Part shown: piece after piece, positions 1 to 8,300 of the stretch
Numbering within the stretch: the stretch's first letter is position 1
Layout: each line of letters starts with the position of its first letter
Assembly: GCA_005116745.1 (NCBI GenBank)
Contig: SWDS01000006.1
Location: forward strand, 330,935 to 394,934
Source: Nitrospira sp.
Lineage (GTDB): Bacteria; Nitrospirota; Nitrospiria; Nitrospirales; Nitrospiraceae
Direction: 5' to 3'
DNA length: 64,000 bases
Made by a program: the position numbers and the translations under genes
Notes under the pieces: generated by a model
Databases searched by the model: none
Told to the model about the DNA's origin: nothing
The model's input: the letters and a program-made list of their open reading frames with translations, nothing else

Positions 1-5
1 ATATT

Positions 6-11
6 AGGAGG
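6..11 (+). promoter_or_regulatory. Strong ribosome binding site of the FKBP gene
   Basis: An AGGAGG core lies about ten bases before the ATG at 22. It supports that start even though the upstream sequence is outside the window. Confidence 0.6.
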
Positions 12-21
12 AGAACGCATT

Positions 22-393
22 ATGGCAGCGAGCGAAAAGGGGTCAAACGCGCAGGACATTACGACATCGTCCGGGCTCAACTACGTGGATCAGGTGGTCG
101 GATCCGGAGACGTGGCCGTGTCTGGCAAGACGGTGAGCGTCCACTATACGGGGTGGCTGGAAAACGGTAAGAAGTTCGATAGCTCCGTCGATCGTGGACA
201 GCCATTTTCATTTCCTCTCGGCGCTGGGCGTGTCATTAAGGGCTGGGACGAAGGGGTGCAGGGGATGAAGGTGGGAGGCAAGCGCAAACTTACCATCCCA
301 TCCAATTTAGGCTATGGACCACAAGGTGCCGGTGGTGTCATCCCACCGAATGCCACGCTGATTTTCGACGTCGAATTGCTCGGGGTGCGATAG
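22..393 (+). CDS. FKBP-type peptidyl-prolyl cis-trans isomerase
   Basis: The 123-residue product is a single FKBP domain that interconverts cis and trans X-Pro bonds and helps proteins fold. Visible FKBP signatures are [16 protein letters not shown] (about residues 40-55), the [18 protein letters not shown] block (about 71-88) and the C-terminal [18 protein letters not shown] strand. Length and order fit the minimal FKBP12-like class. No signal peptide is seen, so it is probably cytosolic. It lies eight bases upstream of gcvT, so the two may be co-transcribed. The family call is secure; the client proteins are unknown. Confidence 0.93.
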   Translation: MAASEKGSNAQDITTSSGLNYVDQVVGSGDVAVSGKTVSVHYTGWLENGKKFDSSVDRGQPFSFPLGAGRVIKGWDEGVQGMKVGGKRKLTIPSNLGYGPQGAGGVIPPNATLIFDVELLGVR

Positions 394-400
394 CCCGATC

Positions 401-1513
401 ATGCAGCAGACACCGCTCATCGCACAACATCGCGCCGCCGGGGCCAAGCTGGTCGACTTTGCCGGCTGGGAAATGCCCATCCAGTACAGTGGCGTGTTGG
501 ATGAGTATCACACGGTTCGGAGCAAGGCCGGCCTCTTCGATGTCAGCCACATGGGACGCATTGTCGTCACCGGCTCCGGCGCGGAGTCGTTCATCCAGCG
601 CATGACGACCAATGATCTCGCAGCGTTGCGGCCTATGCAGGCGCAGTACTCGATGGTCTGTAACGAGCAGGGCGGCATCAAGGACGATATCTTCGTCTAT
701 CGGTTAGCGAGGGCCGGGGAATTTCTGTTGTGTGTGAATGCGTCCAATCGAGAGAAGATTGTCTCGTGGCTGACGGAGCACAGCCGGGAGGATTCTGACT
801 GTCAGGTCTCCGACCGTTCAGCGGAGATCGCGCAAATCGCCCTGCAGGGACAAGCGGCGCGAGCGATCGTCGCAGCGGTTGGATTGCCACAGTTGGAGCA
901 GCTCAAGCTTAGAGAATCCATAATGGCGCGAGTCGCGGATGTGGAGTGCCTGATTGCACGAACGGGCTATACCGGAGAATTCGGCTACGAGTTCTATGTC
1001 TACGGACCAGCCGGCCCCGTCTGGGACAAGCTGTTGGACACGGGCCAGTCGTTCGGGTTGAAACCGGCGGGACTCGGGGCACGGGATCTCCTGCGTCTGG
1101 AGATGGGCTATCTGCTCTACGGCAACGATATCGATGAACGCACGACACCGATCGAGGCCAGCGCGGAATGGGCTGTGCGCTTCGAGAAGGGAGACTTTAT
1201 CGGCAAGCCTGTGTTGCTGACACAGAAGCAAGCGGGTGTGTCTCGCCGATTCGTGCGCTTTGAGTTACTCGAAAAAGCTGTTCCGCGCCATGGGTTCACC
1301 ATCCTCTCGTCTTCGTCGCCGCAGTCGCCCATTGGAGAAGTGACCAGCGGCAATCTTTCTCCCCTTCTTCAGAAAGGGATCGGTTTGGGTTATGTGTCCA
1401 CGAAGTATAGTGACGTTGGAACGGACCTCTGTATCGACATTCGAGGAAAAGCGGTTCCAGCCAAGGTGGTGAAGGCGGCATTCTATAAAAAATCGGTGAG
1501 GCGTGAAGGGTAA
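401..1513 (+). CDS. gcvT: Aminomethyltransferase, glycine cleavage system T protein
   Basis: The 370-residue protein transfers the aminomethyl carbon from lipoylated H protein to tetrahydrofolate, releasing ammonia. Family marks include the N-terminal DFAGWEMPIQY block, FDVSHMGR, the TGYTGEFGYEFY folate-site region and GLGARDLLRLEMGYLLYGND. The length is normal for GcvT. No other gcv gene is in the window, so the system is not encoded as one operon here. It starts eight bases after the FKBP stop and ends three bases before the Nudix gene, which suggests one transcript. The start has no strong Shine-Dalgarno. Confidence 0.93.
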   Translation: MQQTPLIAQHRAAGAKLVDFAGWEMPIQYSGVLDEYHTVRSKAGLFDVSHMGRIVVTGSGAESFIQRMTTNDLAALRPMQAQYSMVCNEQGGIKDDIFVYRLARAGEFLLCVNASNREKIVSWLTEHSREDSDCQVSDRSAEIAQIALQGQAARAIVAAVGLPQLEQLKLRESIMARVADVECLIARTGYTGEFGYEFYVYGPAGPVWDKLLDTGQSFGLKPAGLGARDLLRLEMGYLLYGNDIDERTTPIEASAEWAVRFEKGDFIGKPVLLTQKQAGVSRRFVRFELLEKAVPRHGFTILSSSSPQSPIGEVTSGNLSPLLQKGIGLGYVSTKYSDVGTDLCIDIRGKAVPAKVVKAAFYKKSVRREG

Positions 1514-1516
1514 GGG

Positions 1517-2062
1517 GTGAGAAGCGAAGGAGAGTGGTCTTCTGTGACGAGAAACATCTATACCGGCAAAGTTGTGACGCTGAATGTCGACACCGTGAAA
1601 TTACCGAATGGCGTGACGATTGATCTCGAGACCATCCGCCATCCAGGGGCCGCTGCAGTTGTGCCCATGAAAGACGATGGCACGGTGGTGTTGGTTCGGC
1701 AGTTCCGTCATGCGGCCGGGGGATTCATTTATGAAATTCCAGCGGGAAAACTTTCTCCTGGTGAAGACCCATTGCATTGTGCGGCACGCGAGCTGGAAGA
1801 AGAAGTCGGCTATCGCGCGTCTTCGTTTGAACTGCTCTCCAGCATCTTTACCGCACCGGGATTCGCGGATGAAGTGATCCACGTCTACAAGGCGACCGGA
1901 TTGATACAAGGCAGGCAGCAACTGGATCACGACGAAGTCTTGGAGATTGTCGAGATGCCGCTGACCGCTGCGATGGAAAGAATCGTAGATGGGACGATTC
2001 GAGATAGCAAAACGATTGTTGGATTACAGGCGGTGTATATCAGAGGGCTAAAAGCAACCTGA
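1517..2062 (+). CDS. Nudix hydrolase, ADP-ribose pyrophosphatase-like
   Basis: The protein has up to 181 residues and a complete Nudix box (G-x5-E-x7-REL-x-EE-x-G), with the REL-x-EE core at about residues 92-98. The surrounding layout (TRNIYTGKVVTLNVDTV at the N-terminus, then VVLVRQFRHAAG) resembles ADP-ribose and nucleoside-diphosphate-sugar pyrophosphatases, which clear reactive nucleotide metabolites. The substrate is inferred from similarity to that subgroup. Two GTG starts are possible: 1517, and 1544, which follows an AAGGAG at a longer spacing. The stop codon overlaps a strong hairpin, the end of the transcript. Confidence 0.88.
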   Translation: MRSEGEWSSVTRNIYTGKVVTLNVDTVKLPNGVTIDLETIRHPGAAAVVPMKDDGTVVLVRQFRHAAGGFIYEIPAGKLSPGEDPLHCAARELEEEVGYRASSFELLSSIFTAPGFADEVIHVYKATGLIQGRQQLDHDEVLEIVEMPLTAAMERIVDGTIRDSKTIVGLQAVYIRGLKAT

Positions 2063-2095
2063 GGGCACTCCACAAAAAGAAGTGGAAATGCCCTC
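2061..2095. terminator. Hairpin between convergent genes, probable bidirectional terminator
   Basis: GAGGGCA and CTCCAC pair with GTGG and TGCCCTC around an A-rich loop, giving a long stem with a small internal bulge. It lies between the Nudix gene (plus) and the small secreted gene (minus). There is no long T tract, so a terminator role is inferred from stem strength and position. Confidence 0.55.
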
Positions 2096-2120
2096 AAGCC
2101 AAACCTCACTAGACGGAGTC

Positions 2121-2357
2121 TTACTTTCCGCCCTTATCTTTCTTCTCTTCGCCGAAGGTGTCGGCATGGCCGCCCTTCTTCTCTTCCTTCTTGTCGCCGA
2201 AGGTGTCCTCAGCTTTGCCGGCATCCTTCTTCTTTTCCTCAGCAGACACCACGACGTGGCCGCCCTTTTTCTCTTCTTTCTTCTCACCGGCGAAAGAAGG
2301 AGCGCTGAAGGTCACTGCCACTGCGACTGCCATGATTGCCATCAATAAACGCTTCAT
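2121..2357 (-). CDS. Small secreted Lys/Glu-rich repeat protein
   Basis: A 78-residue protein of unknown function. Residues 1-24 form a clear signal peptide ending SFA/GEKK. The mature part is almost entirely charged and low-complexity: KKEEKKGGH occurs twice and DTFG followed by D/E and KK occurs twice. A perfect AAGGAGG ribosome binding site sits just upstream, which suggests high expression. The composition predicts an intrinsically disordered periplasmic protein; metal or polyanion binding through the His/Lys/Glu repeats is only a guess. I recognise no family. Confidence 0.75.
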   Translation of the reverse strand: MKRLLMAIMAVAVAVTFSAPSFAGEKKEEKKGGHVVVSAEEKKKDAGKAEDTFGDKKEEKKGGHADTFGEEKKDKGGK

Positions 2358-2387
2358 AACTTGTTACCTCCTTGAAGTTGAAAAAGT

Positions 2388-2408
2388 GTGTGCCGACCAT
2401 TGGCACAC
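2388..2408. promoter_or_regulatory. Perfect 7-bp inverted repeat upstream of the small secreted gene
   Basis: GTGTGCC and GGCACAC face each other across seven bases, about 30 bases before the start of the minus-strand gene ending at 2121. This may be an operator or an mRNA leader hairpin. The regulator is unknown. Confidence 0.35.
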
Positions 2409-2765
2409 TCACGAGATGTACTGAGCAAACTTGGTGCCGGACTCTCTTGTTTGCGTCGGTTCAACTTTGTATCAACTAATCAGCATCTTATGCGCGGTAA
2501 GGACAATGCTGGACGAGAGCGCTCCGTATTCTTCTTGTGGCGGAATAGTGTGACTTTCTACTAAACTGCCTCAGAAAAGACGCTGAGGCATTCACAACGC
2601 AATCTCGTCAATTCACAGTGACATTAAATCATGCTATCTTCCGTGCCCACTGGCAGTACGGCTCTCCTCGCTTGTGTAGCCTTTCTCGAAGCCATGGGAG
2701 TTGTCGGTGCTTCGATGAATATAAGCGAAAAGTCAGGCCTTGTACTGCTCATGAATACCCTCTAA
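2409..2765. other. Intergenic region with no recognised gene
   Basis: About 360 bases separate the divergent small secreted gene and fabI. Short open frames here have no recognisable protein features. Promoters for both genes should lie here, but I cannot place convincing -35/-10 pairs. Confidence 0.5.
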
Positions 2766-2783
2766 ACAAGGAGATCAGGGCCG

Positions 2784-3575
2784 ATGTTACTCACTGGTAA
2801 AAAAGGACTCATCATCGGTGTCGCCAACAAACACAGCATCGCCTGGGCCATTGCCCAATCGGTCGCTGGCCAGGGAGCTCAGCTCCTTTTCAACTATCAA
2901 AACGAACGGCTGAAGCAAAACGTAGAGGAGCTGGCTGCCACCTTACCCGGCGCGAAAGCATTTCCATGCGATGTGAGCCACGACGGAGAGATTACGTCGC
3001 TCATGCAGCAGGTTCAGAAGGAAGTCGGCCAGATCGATTTCCTTGTCCACTCCTTGGCATTCGCTCCGCGCGAAGAACTCGCGGGTCAATTTGTGAATAC
3101 GAGTCGACAGGGGTTTGCAATGGCGCTCGACATCAGCGCCTATTCGCTTGTGGCCGTCACCAGAGCCGCTATGCCGTTGATGACCGCCGGGGGCTCGATT
3201 GTCACGCTTACCTATCTGGGGAGCGAGCGCGTCGTGCCTCACTATAACGTCATGGGTGTTGCCAAAGCCGCGCTTGAAGCTACGGTCCGCTACTTGGCGT
3301 ATGACCTCGGTCCACAGAATATCCGGGTGAATGCCATCTCCGCAGGGCCCATTAAGACCCTTGCCGCACGCGGGGTCTCGGGCATTTCTAAAATGGTCGA
3401 TCTGCATAGGGAATTTGCGCCGCTCCGTCGTCCAACCGAACAGGGTGAGGTCGGCGACACGGCCTTGTTCCTCGTTAGCTCGTTGGGACGGGGCATTACC
3501 GGTGAGGTGATCTACGTGGATGGCGGATTCAATATTCTGGGCATGATGGCTCCCGGTGAACAGGCGAGCGCTTGA
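2784..3575 (+). CDS. fabI: Enoyl-[acyl-carrier-protein] reductase (NADH)
   Basis: The 263-residue protein catalyses the last reduction in each fatty-acid elongation cycle, turning trans-2-enoyl-ACP into acyl-ACP. It has the FabI form of the short-chain dehydrogenase fold: the GKKGLIIGVANKHSIAWAIA cofactor loop at the N-terminus, VHSLAFAPREEL, and the active-site Y-x6-K in HYNVMGVAKAALE, preceded by the second FabI tyrosine in TLTYLG. The C-terminal GEVIYVDGGFNI is typical. An AAGGAG ribosome binding site precedes the ATG. It stands apart from other fatty-acid genes. Confidence 0.95.
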   Translation: MLLTGKKGLIIGVANKHSIAWAIAQSVAGQGAQLLFNYQNERLKQNVEELAATLPGAKAFPCDVSHDGEITSLMQQVQKEVGQIDFLVHSLAFAPREELAGQFVNTSRQGFAMALDISAYSLVAVTRAAMPLMTAGGSIVTLTYLGSERVVPHYNVMGVAKAALEATVRYLAYDLGPQNIRVNAISAGPIKTLAARGVSGISKMVDLHREFAPLRRPTEQGEVGDTALFLVSSLGRGITGEVIYVDGGFNILGMMAPGEQASA

Positions 3576-3597
3576 CCTTCTCCAGTTGAATGGTTGA

Positions 3598-4263
3598 ATG
3601 ATGCGGATGAAAACTCTCGCACTGGCAGGTACCCTTACAAGCGGCCTGTTCTTTCTGCCGATGCCATCTTCAGCGCAAGGGTCGGGCGAGCATCTTACGG
3701 AACAAGCTCTTGAAGCATGTCATCGCGGGAGACTGGCCGTGGATCGTGCGACGCGCCTAGCCCATTTTCAACAGGGGCAGATCATGGGGGAGCGCGCGGT
3801 AGCCGTAGCTGAGGGAAGCGCCGATGCCCACTTTGCGCTATTCTGCAATCTCGGAGAATTGCTCCGTGTCGACGGAGAATCCCTCACCTCGCTCTTTGGG
3901 CTCCGCCGCATGATGAATGAGCTCAACCGAGTTCTTGAACTCGATCCAGCTCACATCGATGCGCTTTCGGCCAAAGGAACATTACTGGTGAAACTGCCGA
4001 GCCTATTGGGGGGCGATGCTGAAAAAGGAGAGGCGCTTTTGGAGCAGGTTGTGAGCCGAGCGCCGAAAGCCGTCAATGCTCGCTTATCTCTTGCCAAGGT
4101 GCGATGCGAGCATGGCCGACATCAGGAAGCCGTGACATTGGCGACTGATGCCTTAGCCCTCGCCCAACAACACAACCGACCCGACTTTATCCCTGAGGCG
4201 CGAGCAGTGCTTGAGCAGCTCCAGGCCAACGCCACCAAAGCGACCGACAAAACTCAATTCTAA
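3598..4263 (+). CDS. Exported TPR-like protein
   Basis: The product has about 221 residues, with a signal peptide (hydrophobic stretch about 5-22, cleavage likely after SSAQ). The mature part is helical with degenerate tetratricopeptide repeats: the segments LNRVLELDPAHIDALSAKGTL and LLEQVVSRAPKAVNARLSLAKV show the spacing of small and Pro residues typical of TPR. It probably works in the periplasm as a protein-interaction scaffold. Two adjacent ATG codons (3598, 3601) are possible starts. It follows fabI by only 22 bases, so co-transcription is possible, though I see no functional link. Confidence 0.7.
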   Translation: MMRMKTLALAGTLTSGLFFLPMPSSAQGSGEHLTEQALEACHRGRLAVDRATRLAHFQQGQIMGERAVAVAEGSADAHFALFCNLGELLRVDGESLTSLFGLRRMMNELNRVLELDPAHIDALSAKGTLLVKLPSLLGGDAEKGEALLEQVVSRAPKAVNARLSLAKVRCEHGRHQEAVTLATDALALAQQHNRPDFIPEARAVLEQLQANATKATDKTQF

Positions 4264-4292
4264 AATCCTGCTGCCACTTGATCGGATCGTCA

Positions 4293-4709
4293 TCAAGACT
4301 CATCGAGTGATTTCCGTAACGTCTTCAAGCGCCCCTGCCGTTTCTTTCCCTCAATCCGCCGATTCTGTGACCCCTTCGTTGGCTTTGTGGCTCGTCGCTT
4401 CTTGCGCGGGATGGCAACGCTCTGAATCAAAAGGCGGAGCCGCTCCAGCGCGTCCTCACGATTTCGCTCCTGTGTCCGATGTTGCTGCGCCTTGATCGTG
4501 ATGACGCCGTCGGCTGATATGCGGTGATCTCGCAACTTCAACAATTCTTCTTTGTAGAACGGCGGCAGGGAAGAGGCGCGAATATCGAATTGTAAATGTA
4601 TGGCCGTCGAGACTTTGTTGACATTTTGCCCACCAGCGCCTTGCGAGCGGATAGCATGAATCTCGATGTCCTGATCGGGAATAGAAACGGATGCAGAAAT
4701 GGGCAGCAT
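4293..4709 (-). CDS. arfB: Peptidyl-tRNA hydrolase ArfB-type ribosome rescue factor
   Basis: The 138-residue protein has the RF-1 catalytic GGQ motif (SQGAGGQNVNK, GGQ at about residues 26-28). It also has the long basic C-terminal tail, KKRRATKPTKGSQNRR onward, that ArfB/YaeJ inserts into the empty mRNA channel of a stalled ribosome. It releases nascent chains without a stop codon. It lacks the codon-recognition domain of true release factors, as expected. It is convergent with the TPR gene, 29 bases apart. Confidence 0.9.
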   Translation of the reverse strand: MLPISASVSIPDQDIEIHAIRSQGAGGQNVNKVSTAIHLQFDIRASSLPPFYKEELLKLRDHRISADGVITIKAQQHRTQERNREDALERLRLLIQSVAIPRKKRRATKPTKGSQNRRIEGKKRQGRLKTLRKSLDES

Positions 4710-4962
4710 GAGGAGTAGCTAGCACAAACGCGCTACGGGCGCAATCCATGGCGCCAGAGGCCTCGCACTAATCACATTTTTGACTAGCGTTTCTCCGTCT
4801 AGAAAAGGTACAAGGTCTGCCGAAAGCGACGTACAGACTTGTCTGCCTTGACCAAGGGTTGTGATGAGGTGAGAAAAGCAGAAATGGAGATCGTGTTCCT
4901 TGAGAATAGGATGTGGGGTGTTCTCGAGAATATCGAACCTATGCCAGCTTGGAGGGGGAATC

Positions 4963-5724
4963 ATGCAGTGTCCAGCAGCCAATCAACAAGCACGTCAGTG
5001 GGGGCAAGGGATTGCAATCGTGGCCTTTGCGTGGAGTCTGCTGGTGGGGGCAGAAACCTTCGCCCAGTCTACCTCGACATTCAGCCAGGACTTCCGCCTA
5101 TGGTCACCCGTATTTATGACGGTGAAGCTGCCGTCATCCTTTCTTGCCTATATGGAAGTCAACCCACGCTTCGCCGATCTGGATGAGGCCGGCCATATCG
5201 ATCAGCTGATCCTTCGCCCCGCGCTCGGCTATCAACTGACGGAGAATCTCTCGATCTGGCAGGGCTATGCCTGGGTCGGCAACTTTAATCAGAGGCATAC
5301 GCCTCCACAGTCGCCGTTCTTCGATGAAAGTCGCATCTATCAGCAAGTGCTCTATAAACGAAAGTTCGACTCCTTCACGATCACCAGTCGTACGCGCCTT
5401 GAGGAACGTTGGATTGAGCACGTGGACGGCACTGCCGTCCGGTTCCGCACGATGTTGCGGGGGCAGTATCCACTACCCATGGCCCCAGAATGGGCTCTTG
5501 TCGGATATGAGGAAATCTTTGTCAACCTGAACACAGTCGGCGCGCGAGGACCCCAGGCCGGCTTCGACCAAAACCGGGTCTTTGTCGGGATCAACCGGAC
5601 GTTTTCGAAGTATGTCAATCTGGACGTGGGCTACCAAAATCAGCTCCTCAACAGCCGGTCGATTCCCGACCTGGCCAACCAGATGAACCATATGGTTCTG
5701 CTGCAGTTGTTTATCAATCTGTAA
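4963..5724 (+). CDS. DUF2490-family outer-membrane beta-barrel protein
   Basis: A protein of about 253 residues. The chosen ATG follows GGAGGGGG; an in-frame start 63 bases upstream lacks such a site. A signal peptide ends near ETFAQ. The mature chain alternates hydrophobic and polar residues, with the patterns LRPALGYQLTENLSIWQGYAW, DESRIYQQVLYK and TRLEERW that mark DUF2490 proteins, and it ends in an aromatic-rich strand. These are predicted outer-membrane barrels of unknown substrate. The gene is isolated. Confidence 0.72.
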   Translation: MQCPAANQQARQWGQGIAIVAFAWSLLVGAETFAQSTSTFSQDFRLWSPVFMTVKLPSSFLAYMEVNPRFADLDEAGHIDQLILRPALGYQLTENLSIWQGYAWVGNFNQRHTPPQSPFFDESRIYQQVLYKRKFDSFTITSRTRLEERWIEHVDGTAVRFRTMLRGQYPLPMAPEWALVGYEEIFVNLNTVGARGPQAGFDQNRVFVGINRTFSKYVNLDVGYQNQLLNSRSIPDLANQMNHMVLLQLFINL

Positions 5725-5840
5725 GAGAGCACGGCACAGATCGCTCTGGCTATGACTTTCAACACAATGGGGATGGGTGGGGGAGTGAGAGAACCAGGAT
5801 GCTGGCTTTCGTGGCTCTCTACCCTCGACGAGTAGGCCGC

Positions 5841-6065
5841 TTACTGGAGCTCCGGCAGGCGGTCGATGATGCGAAGTCGCAAGTCGTTCCCGAGTCGGAT
5901 CTGCACCATCTTGCTGGCGAGCTTCTCTCGGATCTGTCGCATATCCTCCGGAGTGAATTGCAATTCCCCTCCACATCGATCAACGAGATAATAGACAAGC
6001 AGGGACGTCAGGTAGTGAACTTCCTCATCGCTGGCATGCTGGCTCAAATTTAAGAATTGCGACAT
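5841..6065 (-). CDS. Small hypothetical protein
   Basis: This 74-residue frame begins MSQFLNLSQHASDEEVHYL and contains an amphipathic, charged C-terminal half (TPEDMRQIREKLASKM). The composition looks like a real soluble helical protein, but I recognise no family. A longer in-frame start at 6134 exists but its extra residues look non-coding. A plus-strand frame overlaps it and looks like a shadow. Confidence 0.45.
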   Translation of the reverse strand: MSQFLNLSQHASDEEVHYLTSLLVYYLVDRCGGELQFTPEDMRQIREKLASKMVQIRLGNDLRLRIIDRLPELQ

Positions 6066-6134
6066 AGTAGAGGCTGGTCGTGACCAATGCCTGTCACTTA
6101 TCGCTGAGACGACCGGGCTTCCACAATGCCTCAA

Positions 6135-6446
6135 ATGTAGGGGTGTGGCCTCATTCTCATGACCTCAGAGCCTCCTTCTCAATTTATTGTAGGGCCAGGC
6201 CATCGTGTGATGGTGCAGTGGGTGTACGCTGAAGCACGATCACATGAGTAGCTGTGGGGGAAACTGTTCTAATGGTATCTACACCGCCGTCACCGGCTTC
6301 AAGTGGTAGGTCCACCTGACGCCAGTGATGCGGCACTGGGATAGAGGGCTAGCAGAGGGTCAGAAGGTTAGGAAGAATCACCCATCAATAGATCGGTCAT
6401 TTCCGTCCTCGCGTTTCTTTCCGTAAAAACCCCTGGCCTATTCAGG
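6135..6446. other. Intergenic region, nothing recognised
   Basis: About 310 bases without a convincing frame, hairpin or promoter. Confidence 0.5.
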
Positions 6447-7388
6447 CTACTCCTTCGGTGGAACCGCCGATGAATGATGGCTGGTGATCAACCATTGTTT
6501 ACCGTCCCACTTGTACGTAAAGGTGTAGCGGGCTCTCACCGCCGCACCGGTTTTCTGAAACCTGAAGGTGTAGAGTCCCGTGTCGATCGCCGTGTTGCAA
6601 TCGATCTCGATGTCACGCGAGTCAATGCTCCCCACTGGGCGGTTCTCGAGAAAATGGTGGAAGTAGTCCTCTTTGTCGACGGCCGTGAATCGCGGTCGGC
6701 TCGAGACGGTCGGCAACAAGAGGGACGTTGGGGCATAATTAGATGCGACCTTGTGAACATTCCCGGTTTGGAGTGCGCCATTCCAGCGGTCGAATAAGGC
6801 GGCGATCTGTTCCTCGCTCGCTTCCACACACTCCTCCGCGTGTTGCGCAACAACCTGATGGATGTGAGTCGGAGGCGCGTCCACCGTGGGCAGCGCAGAC
6901 GAATGGTGGCTGGTGATTAGCCACTGCTTGCCATCCCACTTGTAGGTGAACGTGTACCGGGCCTTCACAGCGGCGCCTGTTTTCTGAAAGGTGAAGGTGT
7001 AGAGCCCTGTGTCAATGGCTGAATTATAATCGATCTCGATCTCGCGCGAGTCCTGAGAGTCGATGTGTCCTACTGGTTGGTTCTCCAGAAAATGATGAAA
7101 ATAGTCCTCTTTGTCGTAGGCCGTGAGTCGAGGGCGGCTCGACACCGTCGGCAGCAAGACGGACTTTGGCGCGTAGTTGGCAGAAACCTTGTGAGCTTCG
7201 CCGGTCTGGAGGGATGCATTCCAGCGATGAAACAAGGCCGCAATATCTTCTTCAGTGGCCGCCACACATACTTCGGAGTGCTTTGGAACCGCGTGGTTAA
7301 ATTTATGAAGCGTGTCGACTTTGGGTTTCTCCGCGCAGCTCATTATGGAGACAGCGAGAAAAGCAACAAGCAATGAGAATGCCTTCAT
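6447..7388 (-). CDS. Lipoprotein with two near-identical SnoaL/DUF4440-like domains
   Basis: A 313-residue protein with a lipoprotein signal (lipobox SIMSC, Cys18). Residues 38-166 and 184-310 are two copies of one domain. Each has a helix with ALF-x-RWN, then YAP, LLPTVSSRPR, DKEDYFHHFLEN, DTGLYTF and a C-terminal KWDGKQWLITSHHSS. This is the cone-shaped NTF2/SnoaL-like fold used by DUF4440 and CaMKII-association-type proteins. By eye the copies are about 80% identical, so the duplication is recent. The fold commonly dimerises, so the fused pair may form an internal dimer. The ligand is unknown. Confidence 0.78.
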   Translation of the reverse strand: MKAFSLLVAFLAVSIMSCAEKPKVDTLHKFNHAVPKHSEVCVAATEEDIAALFHRWNASLQTGEAHKVSANYAPKSVLLPTVSSRPRLTAYDKEDYFHHFLENQPVGHIDSQDSREIEIDYNSAIDTGLYTFTFQKTGAAVKARYTFTYKWDGKQWLITSHHSSALPTVDAPPTHIHQVVAQHAEECVEASEEQIAALFDRWNGALQTGNVHKVASNYAPTSLLLPTVSSRPRFTAVDKEDYFHHFLENRPVGSIDSRDIEIDCNTAIDTGLYTFRFQKTGAAVRARYTFTYKWDGKQWLITSHHSSAVPPKE

Positions 7389-7690
7389 GAACGATTCCCC
7401 CTTATGTTAGGACTGATCACCCACACACAATATGGAGACACCTGAAGCGAAAGATATGGGAAACGGGTCGGTTGGAAATGAAGCAAGAAATGCGAGCGGG
7501 ACTATAGTCTCCCGTGAGCAGCGCTCGCAATAAACCCAAATGGCCCTAGTAATAGGTCAGATCTATTCGATGAAGACGAAGCACCGACTAGTCGCACGGT
7601 TTCACTAGGGGAGACGAGAAAAATAGAGGCAGTTCTTTACCTGGCTGATGTGGTGAATGATGGGATGGGATCGGTGGGGTCTGTAGAAGC
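7389..7690. other. Intergenic region, nothing recognised
   Basis: About 300 bases. No frame with protein-like features is seen. It should carry the promoter of the duplicated-domain lipoprotein gene. Confidence 0.4.
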
Positions 7691-8215
7691 TTACGGAGCC
7701 CATTCCTTCTTACCATCAGCAAGCATGGCGTCTTGAAGTAACTTGTCGACCGTTTGCTGGGCGACACGACTTGTCACGGTTTGGTGCAGCTTGAAGAAAC
7801 CTTTTTCATACTCGTGTGTCCAGATAGGCTGCTTCGTCTTTGACTCAAGCAATTGAAAATGTCCGACTCCTAAGTAATGTGTATCCAGGTCACCCTCCAA
7901 CCCGTAGAATCCCTCCATGCCATGGTACCATTTCTCGAACCCAGCTAATCCTGTCAGGACAGCATCGGCCTGTTGTGGAGAGTCGACGACGGAAAAACGG
8001 CCTGATTTAGCCAATCCTGCACTAATCTCGTCACTGACAATGTCGGAGCCCTCGATAAGATCAGCGTCCTTTTCCTTCCCAAGGTCCTCGATGTAGATAG
8101 ATTTGACGGAAGCCAAGCGGGTAAGGTCATGTACGACCGGAGGAGGTACGCCAGGGGTACTCTGGCAAGCGGCGAGAAGACCGCACAAAATCAAGATAGG
8201 AACTATTCTGATCAT
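7691..8215 (-). CDS. Putative lipoprotein, unknown function
   Basis: The 174-residue protein has a clear lipobox (LLAAC, Cys17) after a short hydrophobic signal. The stretch VKSIYIEDLGKEKDAD, then DEISAGLAKSGRFSVVDSPQQADAVLTG, looks like the alpha/beta N-terminal module of CsgG/TolB-like lipoproteins that sit on the inner face of the outer membrane; this comparison is by pattern only. I cannot name a family. It is followed on the same strand by no close gene, and a separate barrel gene lies just upstream. Confidence 0.65.
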   Translation of the reverse strand: MIRIVPILILCGLLAACQSTPGVPPPVVHDLTRLASVKSIYIEDLGKEKDADLIEGSDIVSDEISAGLAKSGRFSVVDSPQQADAVLTGLAGFEKWYHGMEGFYGLEGDLDTHYLGVGHFQLLESKTKQPIWTHEYEKGFFKLHQTVTSRVAQQTVDKLLQDAMLADGKKEWAP

Positions 8216-8300
8216 GGGTTGTCCCCTGGATGAACTATTTTCCTAGACTTTACACCCAATCGCCAGATTAAGGCCACCACCGATCAAGCCTGGGCAGGAC

